DNA of 12,566 nt from Actinomycetes bacterium (GTDB taxonomy: Bacteria > Actinomycetota > Humimicrobiia > JAHJRV01), in assembly GCA_030640275.1 (NCBI GenBank), contig DAOWJR010000064.1:1-12566 (forward strand), in the 5' to 3' direction. Of this stretch, positions 6,425 through 12,566 are shown piece after piece. The notes under the pieces were generated by a model. The model worked only from the letters and a program-made list of their open reading frames with translations, had not been told where the DNA came from and made no database searches. The first letter of the stretch is position 1. Each line of letters starts with the position of its first letter. The position numbers were made by a program, and so were the translations under genes.

Positions 6425-7282
6425 TCAATCATCATCACTAACTGGGTAGTAAGAAATTCCTACTCCTCCTGGTCCGGCATGTGTTGCAATAGCAGGACCT
6501 GCTAATAATGTTATAATTTCTTTACAGCTAAATTTTTCTAACATTTTTCTTTTTAATTTTTCTGCTTTTTCTATTGCATTTGTGTGCATAATTGCAACTT
6601 CAATTTGTTTATTTTTTTCAATTTTTTCTTTTATATTCTCTAATACTTTATCCATAGCTTTAGATATTGATCTGGCTTTAGAGAATGGTTTAAGTTCGCC
6701 TTCTATGATCTTTACTATTGGTTTTATGTTTAAAATGGAACCTAGAAAACCTTCTACCACACCTATCCTACCGCCCCTTTTTAAATATTCAAGAGTGTCC
6801 AATATTGCAAAAGTTTCCATTTTATTTCTGATCGTTTTTAATCTTTTTATAATCTTTTTTATTGACTTACCTTCTTTAGCCAACCTTGCTGCTGCAATAA
6901 CCTGAAGAGCTAACCCACCACTTGTTGTGAGTGAATCAAATAAATGAATGTCCATATTTTTAAGAGAATTTTTTGCATTATTGGCTACATTAAGAAGACC
7001 ACTAAGTTTTGAGGAGACATGTAATGAGATTATTTTTACACCCTTTTTTGCAGCCTTATTATAGATTTGTAACACATCACCAATAGATGGAATGGAAGTT
7101 GTGGGTATTTCCATTTTCTTTAATATTTCATAGTACTCATTAATTTTCATATCCAATCTATCTTTATAAGATTTTCCTTTATAGTTTAAGTAGTATGGAA
7201 CAACACCTATATCAAACTTTTTACATATCTCAGATGTCAAATCTGCTGTACTATCTGTGACAATTTTTATAATATCTACCAT
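6425..7282 (-). CDS. DegV family fatty-acid-binding protein (FakB-like)
   Basis: A 285-aa cytosolic protein of the DegV family, members of which (FakB) hold a fatty acid for phosphorylation by the kinase FakA. Family motifs are all present: TDSTADL (9-15), TSIPS (62-66), SSKLSG (90-95), DSLTTSGG (116-123), LEYLKRGGRIG (164-174) and ATHAGPGGVG (266-275). Length is typical (about 280-290 aa). There is no signal peptide or membrane segment. The ATG is preceded by AAAAGGA about 9 nt upstream. It is convergent with the aminomutase cluster and divergent from the peptidase gene. No FakA-like DAK kinase gene is in the window, so the partner must be elsewhere. The acid tail VSDDD is unremarkable. Confidence 0.93.
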   Translation of the reverse strand: MVDIIKIVTDSTADLTSEICKKFDIGVVPYYLNYKGKSYKDRLDMKINEYYEILKKMEIPTTSIPSIGDVLQIYNKAAKKGVKIISLHVSSKLSGLLNVANNAKNSLKNMDIHLFDSLTTSGGLALQVIAAARLAKEGKSIKKIIKRLKTIRNKMETFAILDTLEYLKRGGRIGVVEGFLGSILNIKPIVKIIEGELKPFSKARSISKAMDKVLENIKEKIEKNKQIEVAIMHTNAIEKAEKLKRKMLEKFSCKEIITLLAGPAIATHAGPGGVGISYYPVSDDD

Positions 7283-7496
7283 TTAATATAATCCTTTTCC
7301 TTAAAAAAATTTGTATTTCTATATATATAATTATTTTTAATATATTATTTGTGACTAAAGTTGGTTTTTAAAATTAAAAAATATTTCTAATTATAATTCA
7401 ATTTTTAGTGATATATTCATAATCAGATCAATTTCAGTTTTATTTAAGACGCAATATTTTACTTATAAGTTACAATTTTTTATAGTTAAGATTAAA

Positions 7497-7524
7497 TTGT
7501 TATATATAAACTATTCTATATTAT
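7497..7524 (+). promoter_or_regulatory. Possible promoter of the M29 peptidase gene
   Basis: TTGTTA (7497-7502) and TATTAT (7519-7524) are separated by 16 bp; a neighbouring TATACT (7522-7527) would give 19 bp. The leader would be about 160 nt. Such matches arise often by chance in DNA this AT-rich. Confidence 0.25.
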
Positions 7525-7609
7525 ACTGTATGAAAATTTGAGAAATTCAATATTTCTAAGAATAGAGACCCCTATTTATATTTTTTATTTTTAGATTTAT
7601 TATAGAGAT

Positions 7610-7648
7610 ACTTTTTAAAAAGTCAAATATTTGCTAAAATATGCAAAT
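7610..7648. promoter_or_regulatory. Adjacent palindromes, possible operator
   Basis: A perfect 14-bp palindrome, ACTTTTTAAAAAGT (7610-7623), is followed at once by an inverted repeat ATTTGC (7629-7634) and GCAAAT (7643-7648) with an 8-nt loop. They lie 45-83 bp upstream of the aminopeptidase start. A repressor site or an mRNA hairpin is possible; no known regulator motif was recognised. Confidence 0.25.
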
Positions 7649-7692
7649 TCTTATTTTTTAAATTATTTTTAAAAATCTAAAAGGAAGGGTAA

Positions 7693-8811
7693 ATGAAAAA
7701 AGAAGATTTAATATATGTAGACTATAAAGAAATTGCAAGGAAGCTTGTAAAGTACTGTGCCAGGGTAAAAGATAATGAAACAGTAGCTATATTGGGAAGA
7801 GATGATAATCTGTTTTTCTGTGAGTTAATCGGTTTGCAATGTTATAAAATTGGTGCAATACCTCTGGTTATAATTTATAGCGATGATTACAGATATAAAA
7901 CTTTAACTGAGACACCAATCAAGTTTTTAAAAAGGCTTCCACGTCATATATTAGCATTAATTAAAGAAAGTGATGTAATTATCACTACCGCTTTCGAATG
8001 GAAAGATCCAAAGTTAATGGGTAAGGTCCCTGAAGAAAAGATTGCTATAAAAAGAATCGCGGAAAAACCCATAAGTGAGACAGTTTTTGATGGCAAAAGA
8101 AAATGGTTAGGATGTAGCTTTCCTACGGAACAACAGGCTAAGGCTATCGGCATAAGTTTTTCAGAACTTTATAACATGTACTGGGATGCTATAGATATCG
8201 ATTATGAGGATTTGATTAAAAGAACAAGTAAGTTAGCATCTCATTTAGAAGGTAAAGATATTGTTAAAATAAATTCTCCTAAGGGGACAAATGTTGAGAT
8301 AAAAATTAGTGGTCGTAGAATTGGAAAAGATGATGGTGTAATTGATGAAGATGATGTTAATAGAGGTGATCCATGGTTAAATATTCCAAGTGGAGAGGTA
8401 TGCTTAGCTCCTATTGAAGATGGAGCAAATGGAAAAGTTGTTTTCGATATTGCTTATTATAAAGGTAAAAGAATAGAAGACTTAGAGGTAGAACTAATAA
8501 ATGGAGTAGTGAAACCCCTGAAAGCTAAGAAAGGTTTTAAAATATTTACAAATAGAATTGAAAATGCAACTGGTGATAAAGATAAAATTGGTGAATTGGG
8601 AATTGGCTTAAATCCCAAGATAAAGAAAGCGATTGGATATTTGGCTACCGATGAAAAGATTATTGGAACTTGTCATATAGCATTTGGAGAAAACAGATTT
8701 TTAGGTGGAAAAAATGTGTCAGATATTCATTGGGATCTCTTAATTAAAAATGCTACAGTTATTGTTGATGACAACGTTATTATGAAGAATGGTAGATTTT
8801 TAATTTTCTAA
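7693..8811 (+). CDS. M29 family metallo-aminopeptidase (AmpS/AmpT type)
   Basis: A 372-aa cytosolic leucyl-type aminopeptidase of family M29, which removes N-terminal residues from peptides using two metal ions. The metal-binding blocks are visible: NIPSGEVCLAP (230-240, Glu235), GELGIGLNP (300-308, Glu301), GTCHIAFGENRFLGGKN (325-341, His328) and SDIHWDLL (343-350, His346 and Asp348). These are the positions that ligate metals in the Thermus and Staphylococcus enzymes. M29 enzymes are usually about 400-410 aa, so this one is slightly short, with a reduced or diverged N-terminal half. It starts at ATG after AAGGAAGGG (7681-7689). In an amino-acid fermenter it would supply free amino acids, but it is not in an operon here. 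It ends 2 bp from the convergent flavin-reductase-like gene. The family is sure; the substrate is unknown. Confidence 0.9.
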   Translation: MKKEDLIYVDYKEIARKLVKYCARVKDNETVAILGRDDNLFFCELIGLQCYKIGAIPLVIIYSDDYRYKTLTETPIKFLKRLPRHILALIKESDVIITTAFEWKDPKLMGKVPEEKIAIKRIAEKPISETVFDGKRKWLGCSFPTEQQAKAIGISFSELYNMYWDAIDIDYEDLIKRTSKLASHLEGKDIVKINSPKGTNVEIKISGRRIGKDDGVIDEDDVNRGDPWLNIPSGEVCLAPIEDGANGKVVFDIAYYKGKRIEDLEVELINGVVKPLKAKKGFKIFTNRIENATGDKDKIGELGIGLNPKIKKAIGYLATDEKIIGTCHIAFGENRFLGGKNVSDIHWDLLIKNATVIVDDNVIMKNGRFLIF

Positions 8812-8813
8812 TA

Positions 8814-9371
8814 TTACTTAAGTGAAAATCCCCATGTACCAATTACTTCCCCAACAGTAAAATATCTATTTGAACCATAGGAGAAAAGATTTATTTTGTT
8901 AATATCTATTTTCCCTTTTTCATTAAGAATTTTTTCATCAAGACTTTTACTTACAACTTCACCTACAATAAAATTATGGTCTCCTAACTCTATATCTTTT
9001 ATTACCTTACATTCTAAATTTATGGGGCATTCTTTTATAAGAGGGGACTTAACTATTTTTCCGGGTAGAGGAGTTAACCCTGTTTTTTTAAATTTATTAA
9101 CATCTCTCCCTGATACATTTCCACAGTAATCTGTTTCTTTTAAAATTTCTCTTGTTGGTATGTTAACTACAAAATCATTAGATCTTTTAATTAATTCATA
9201 TGAGTGTCTTTTCTTTCTTAAGGATATTCCTAAAAGTGGGGGATTACTCGAAATTGGGATTACCCATCCCATAGTCACTATATTTGCATCCTTACCAATC
9301 TCTCCACAGGATATCAAAAATACACCTATTGGAAATAGACTTGAACTAATTTTTGCATCAATCTTACTCAA
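8814..9371 (-). CDS. Flavin reductase-like FMN-binding protein
   Basis: A 185-aa protein with the FMN-binding split-barrel fold of flavin reductases and flavoredoxins. Visible family stretches: the N-terminal strand SSLFPIGVFLISC (10-22), NIVTMGWVIPISSNPPLLGISL (30-51), NDFVVNIP (65-72), CGNVSGRDVNKF (83-94) and GDHNFIVGEV (130-139). Members reduce or carry FMN in electron transfer, or serve as flavin donors to partner oxidoreductases; the exact partner is not evident. The start is TTG at 9371, overlapping the mrfB stop as TTGA, with AAGGAG 5 nt upstream inside mrfB. This indicates translational coupling to the DNA-repair exonuclease gene. No Cys-rich or iron-binding module is fused to it. 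The family is confident, the physiological role unknown. Confidence 0.88.
   Translation of the reverse strand: MSKIDAKISSSLFPIGVFLISCGEIGKDANIVTMGWVIPISSNPPLLGISLRKKRHSYELIKRSNDFVVNIPTREILKETDYCGNVSGRDVNKFKKTGLTPLPGKIVKSPLIKECPINLECKVIKDIELGDHNFIVGEVVSKSLDEKILNEKGKIDINKINLFSYGSNRYFTVGEVIGTWGFSLK
9368..9371 (-). other. TTGA stop/start overlap between mrfB and the flavin protein gene
   Basis: On the minus strand TTG (9371-9369) starts the flavin protein and TGA (9370-9368) ends mrfB, sharing two bases. This is the classic geometry for reinitiation by the same ribosome. Confidence 0.85.
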
Positions 9372-10627
9372 AATAACTCCTTTTTTTCTTTAATTTTATT
9401 ATCAATTTTTGCAATTTTTCTATGAAGTCTTGTAAGTCGATAGTTTATATCATTAATGTAATAATCTCTTCTTCGTATATTATATTCATCTTTCATAATT
9501 TTTAGTGCTTTATTACAGAAGTTAATCGCTTTTTGATAATTTTTATTTCGATGTTCCTGGTGAATAGCAACCTGTCTATAAATTTCAATCTCTTTTGTGT
9601 CATCTAAAACAAGTTCCTCAAAGATTTTAGATGAGTCATCAAATTTTCTTAACTTTTTTAAAATAAAGCCATACCACATTTTGCATTCTTCCAAATCTTC
9701 TTTATTATCAGCATTTTGTATAGCTCTCAATATGAGTTTTTCTGCATCATTAAAATTCTTCTTCAAAAAAAATATTTTTGTAAGTGATCTTATTTGATTG
9801 TAACTTAGATTTATTTCATTATAATTCTCAATATAGGAAGCTAATTTTGCTGTTAGAGTTACTAATGAAATGAGATCTACAATATTGTGCTTAAAAACTG
9901 ACTTTAAAATCCTTGCATCTTTGGTATTTAAAAAATCAAAATATACATACGGAATTAGTGAACTATCAATGTCACCAATTCTATCTTCCCAGATCCCTAA
10001 AACTTTATTCTCGATTGTTTTTAATCTACAATTTGGCAAATCCTTTCTATACAAAAACCTGGATGGAAAAAGTAAATCAACATGTGGTAGATTCAAATGC
10101 TTATCTGACATTCTATTGATTAGATATCTTGTTGATAATAGGGGAATATCAAATGCCTTACCGTTGTAAGAGATAATAAATTCAAAATTTTTAAATATTT
10201 GTTTTAATGCACTCAGCATCGCCAGTTCTTCATTAAAATCCTGCATTAAATATTGTCTTATTTTGAATTCATTATTTTCAAAAAATAGTATACCTACTAA
10301 AAAGACCGCTGTTCCTGTCCCACCCGAAAGCCCAGTAGTTTCAGTATCGATAAAGACAGCCTTTTTTAAATTCAGGTCTTTAATTTCATCATTTTTTGAA
10401 ATTAATGCCAAAGTTTTTGGTGATTGTTTTAAAAAACTCTCAAGAGGCATTTCTCCATGATAGTAACCAGGAAGATATTCTTTTTTAGCAACGAAAATTT
10501 TACCAAAATCTGTTTTTTGATAGGAGCCATCAACTATTTCATCAATTGATTTCGGTTGATAATCATAATAATCATCATGATTATTTATACTATACTTTCT
10601 TAGGTAATCTCTTAAATCCTTATGCAT
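9368..10627 (-). CDS. mrfB: MrfB (YprB)-type DEDDh exonuclease with TPR-like tail
   Basis: A 419-aa protein close to the length of Bacillus subtilis MrfB/YprB (about 413 aa), a metal-dependent DNA exonuclease that works with MrfA in repair of mitomycin C damage. The RNase H-like domain shows DTETTGL (94-100; Asp94, Glu96), SYNGKAFDIPLL (153-164; Asp160) and HNIVD (247-251; His247, Asp251), a complete DEDDh set. From about residue 285 to the end the sequence is helical, with TPR-like stretches (for example NFNDAEKLILRAI and NYQKAINFCNKALKI), and ends in a Lys-rich tail. The N-terminal LPGYYHGEMPLE segment (52-63) is also typical of the family. ATG at 10627 has only a weak GGA upstream. It follows mrfA on the same strand after 82 bp, which supports the assignment. 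Confidence 0.9.
   Translation of the reverse strand: MHKDLRDYLRKYSINNHDDYYDYQPKSIDEIVDGSYQKTDFGKIFVAKKEYLPGYYHGEMPLESFLKQSPKTLALISKNDEIKDLNLKKAVFIDTETTGLSGGTGTAVFLVGILFFENNEFKIRQYLMQDFNEELAMLSALKQIFKNFEFIISYNGKAFDIPLLSTRYLINRMSDKHLNLPHVDLLFPSRFLYRKDLPNCRLKTIENKVLGIWEDRIGDIDSSLIPYVYFDFLNTKDARILKSVFKHNIVDLISLVTLTAKLASYIENYNEINLSYNQIRSLTKIFFLKKNFNDAEKLILRAIQNADNKEDLEECKMWYGFILKKLRKFDDSSKIFEELVLDDTKEIEIYRQVAIHQEHRNKNYQKAINFCNKALKIMKDEYNIRRRDYYINDINYRLTRLHRKIAKIDNKIKEKKELF
9377..9382 (-). promoter_or_regulatory. Shine-Dalgarno site for the flavin protein, inside mrfB
   Basis: AAGGAG on the minus strand ends 5 nt before the TTG start at 9371. It lies within the final codons of mrfB and decides the start of the downstream gene. 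Confidence 0.75.
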
Positions 10628-10709
10628 TTCTATATTTCCAATGTTCCTTATTTTTATTTAATAAGTTCAAACAATATATATTCTATATCTTAGTTGCTCC
10701 TTATGTTTA

Positions 10710-12566
10710 TTATATGAGTTCAGATAGGAGGTATTTTGTGCTTTGTTTTATGAGATTTCCCATTCTTCCATAAATAGGACCTATACAGGATGGACATCCA
10801 TTTGCACAATCACAATCTTTTATAAGTTTTAATGCTGCATTAAAAATTTCTGGTAAGATATCATAAAGTTTTTCAGAAAGTCCCATTCCTCCTGGAACAC
10901 AATCGTAAAAATAGATAGTTGGTAATTCATTGATTTCATCTTTTAATTCCCAATGTGTTCTAACATCTTTTCTATCACATAATATGTAAAGAGGTATTAC
11001 ATTTTCCAACAAAATTGCTGATGCCTTTAATACATCTTTAGTTTTTCCTCCTGCAATTACTGATCTTTCTAAAAGAGAAGGTTCTATCCCGATCCAGGCT
11101 GAATTTGTATGAATTAATTGTGAAGGAAGTTTTAGCTTATTACCACCAACAATTTCATTCGTATAGAATTTGAACTTATTATATGCAGTAACCGTAGAAG
11201 TTACTTTTACATCCCCATATTCTTTTTGATATTTGCCTAAGTCCTCTTTTTCATCTATTGAAAGTACATTTAATTTTATTTTTGTAACTGCATCAGTATA
11301 ATAATCAACATTTACTGGAGCAACCGTTGCTATTTTTTTATCAATATCTAAATTTTCAACCTCATATTGTTGAGTTTGATGTAAATATATTGCACCTGTA
11401 TGGATAAGTTCAAATGCCGTATCCGCATCAATGTAACCTATCACCTCATAATTGTTTGTTCTATTCTGAATGACAAAAGAATCTGATGAAGTACTGCGCA
11501 GACTTATATCCTCGGCAGGATATGACTCACTTGTCCAATACCACTTTTCTTCTACATGTCTTAATATCTTTTTATCTTCCAAATATTTTAAATAGGGAAT
11601 TATATCTATGCTTCCAAACATCTCACCATCTTTAAATGGAATTTCAAAATCTGCACATTTTATATGATTTACCAGTATGTAAATATTTTCTGGGTCTATG
11701 ATGGCTGATTCAACTGGATTACCAAAGAAATATTCAGGGTTATACATTAGAAACTGTTCAATAGGGTTATCACTTGCAATCAGTATTGATAAAGCAAAAT
11801 CCTCACCTCTTCCCGCTCTTCCAGCTTGTTGCCAGGTTGATGAGATTGAACCTGGATAGCCAACCAAAATTGATGAATCAAGTTCACCAATATTTATACC
11901 TAACTCAAGTGCAGTTGTAGATACAACTCCCATAACTTCTCCACTAAACAGTTTTTTTTCAATTTCTCTTCTCTCAATTGGGAGATATCCAGCTCTGTAA
12001 GATTTAATACTCTCTGCTAATTTTGGGTCAACACTTTGTTTGAGATATGTACCTAAAACTTCTGCTGAAACCCTGCTTCTTGTAAAGAAAATAGTTTGAA
12101 CACCTTCTTCAATTAATTTCTTTCCAATCTCTTTAGCTTCAAGTAATGGTGATCTTCTTCTTTCGATTGTCTCCGCGACTCTGGGAGGATTCCAGAATAT
12201 AAACCATTTCTCACCTGATGGTGCACCATTATTATCAATTAAGACAAACTCTTTATCTGTAAGTTTTTCTGCTAATTCTTTTGGATTTGCAATCGTAGCA
12301 GAACTACAAATATATATTGGAACAGAGTTATAAAATTTACATATTCTATCGAGTCTTTTTAGTACATTTGACATATGAGAACCAAAGAGTCCTCTGTAGG
12401 TGTGTATTTCATCAATTACTACATATTTTAGTTTTGTAAAGAATCCTAACCATCTTGTATGATGAGGTAGAATACCTGTATGCAACATATCAGGATTTGT
12501 AATTATTATGTTTCCATAAGTTCTAAGTCTTTTTCTAACAGAGGTTGGTGTATCACCATCATATGT
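10710..12566 (-). CDS. mrfA: MrfA (YprA)-type DNA helicase, 5' end outside the window
   Basis: The frame stays open to the window edge, giving 618 residues; the ATG at 12488 is internal, since upstream codons read straight into the conserved NPDMLH motif. About 130 residues including Walker A are expected beyond the edge, judged by MrfA length (about 750 aa). Motifs, numbered from the edge: DEIHTYRG (52-59, Walker B), SAT (89-91), TTALELGINIGELD (217-230) and QQAGRAGRG (246-254, motif VI). The C-terminal part is the DUF1998/MZB zinc-binding region, with FYDCVPGGMGLSEKLY (553-568) and CDCANGCPSC (585-594), a cysteine cluster that binds zinc in the family. MrfA is a superfamily 2 helicase with 3'-5' polarity acting with the MrfB exonuclease in excision of mitomycin adducts in B. 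subtilis. It is first in the operon with mrfB and the flavin protein. Confidence 0.92.
   Translation of the reverse strand, partial: TYDGDTPTSVRKRLRTYGNIIITNPDMLHTGILPHHTRWLGFFTKLKYVVIDEIHTYRGLFGSHMSNVLKRLDRICKFYNSVPIYICSSATIANPKELAEKLTDKEFVLIDNNGAPSGEKWFIFWNPPRVAETIERRRSPLLEAKEIGKKLIEEGVQTIFFTRSRVSAEVLGTYLKQSVDPKLAESIKSYRAGYLPIERREIEKKLFSGEVMGVVSTTALELGINIGELDSSILVGYPGSISSTWQQAGRAGRGEDFALSILIASDNPIEQFLMYNPEYFFGNPVESAIIDPENIYILVNHIKCADFEIPFKDGEMFGSIDIIPYLKYLEDKKILRHVEEKWYWTSESYPAEDISLRSTSSDSFVIQNRTNNYEVIGYIDADTAFELIHTGAIYLHQTQQYEVENLDIDKKIATVAPVNVDYYTDAVTKIKLNVLSIDEKEDLGKYQKEYGDVKVTSTVTAYNKFKFYTNEIVGGNKLKLPSQLIHTNSAWIGIEPSLLERSVIAGGKTKDVLKASAILLENVIPLYILCDRKDVRTHWELKDEINELPTIYFYDCVPGGMGLSEKLYDILPEIFNAALKLIKDCDCANGCPSCIGPIYGRMGNLIKQSTKYLLSELI

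Larger units (their letters stand above)
7283..7692. other. 410-bp divergent intergenic region
   Basis: Very AT-rich spacer between the start of the DegV gene (- strand) and the aminopeptidase gene (+ strand); it must contain promoters for both. I see no coding sequence. A possible + strand promoter is TTGTTA (7497-7502) with TATTAT (7519-7524), spacing 16. Inverted repeats lie between it and the gene: AGAAAT/ATTTCT (7541-7557), AATAG/CTATT followed by a T-rich run (7561-7592), the perfect palindrome ACTTTTTAAAAAGT (7610-7623), and ATTTGC/GCAAAT (7629-7648). No clear promoter was found for the DegV gene. Confidence 0.5.

Noticed and set aside
10546..10773. Plus-strand reading frame of 75 codons spanning the mrfB-mrfA gap
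   Set aside because: It overlaps both genes in antisense, is rich in Tyr and Phe as expected from complementary AT-rich DNA, and lacks an SD site.
12486..12488. ATG as the start of the helicase gene
   Set aside because: The frame continues upstream to the window edge and encodes conserved helicase sequence leading into NPDMLH, so this methionine is internal and the gene is partial.

Overview
The window is an AT-rich stretch (roughly 30% G+C by eye) of bacterial DNA with good Shine-Dalgarno sites and frequent TTG starts. The gene content points to an anaerobic, amino-acid-fermenting bacterium: a coenzyme-B12-dependent ornithine 4,5-aminomutase, a DegV lipid-binding protein and an MrfA/MrfB DNA-repair pair, all common in Firmicutes and also seen in uncultured anaerobic lineages such as Atribacterota. 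I cannot fix the taxon from the sequence. No tRNA, rRNA, CRISPR array, transposase or cobalamin riboswitch was seen.

Left part (1-6337, + strand). After the 3' end of an unrecognised gene (1-126) comes a co-directional cluster: oraS (406-768), oraE (951-3302), a MutL/GlmL-type ASKHA ATPase (3455-4852) and a predicted P-loop GTPase of the cyclic-2,3-diphosphoglycerate-synthetase-like family (5012-6337). OraS and OraE form the PLP- and adenosylcobalamin-dependent enzyme that turns D-ornithine into 2,4-diaminopentanoate. The ASKHA protein resembles partners of other B12 mutases and is the likely reactivation factor. The GTPase is the least understood member; by position it may serve the same enzyme. 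The gaps are 150-180 bp. The gap before oraS, the oraS-oraE gap and the last gap carry copies of a short intergenic repeat (TGTCATT followed by CTGAAGGAGC or GCGAGGAGC). A perfect extended -10 box (307-315) lies upstream of oraS. The other ornithine-pathway genes (racemase, 2,4-diaminopentanoate dehydrogenase, OrtAB thiolase) are not in the window.

Middle part (6338-8811). A DegV/FakB-type fatty-acid-binding protein (6425-7282, - strand) converges on the cluster. A 410-bp, very AT-rich divergent region with several small inverted repeats separates it from an M29-type metallo-aminopeptidase (7693-8811, + strand).

Right part (8814-12566, - strand). An operon reads leftwards: a DEAD/DEAH helicase of the MrfA (YprA) type running off the window edge, an MrfB (YprB) DEDDh exonuclease with a TPR-like tail, and a flavin-reductase-like FMN-binding protein whose TTG start overlaps the mrfB stop codon as TTGA. 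MrfA and MrfB act together in repair of mitomycin-type DNA damage in Bacillus subtilis. The coupled flavin protein is an unexplained addition. Its gene ends 2 bp from the end of the convergent aminopeptidase gene.
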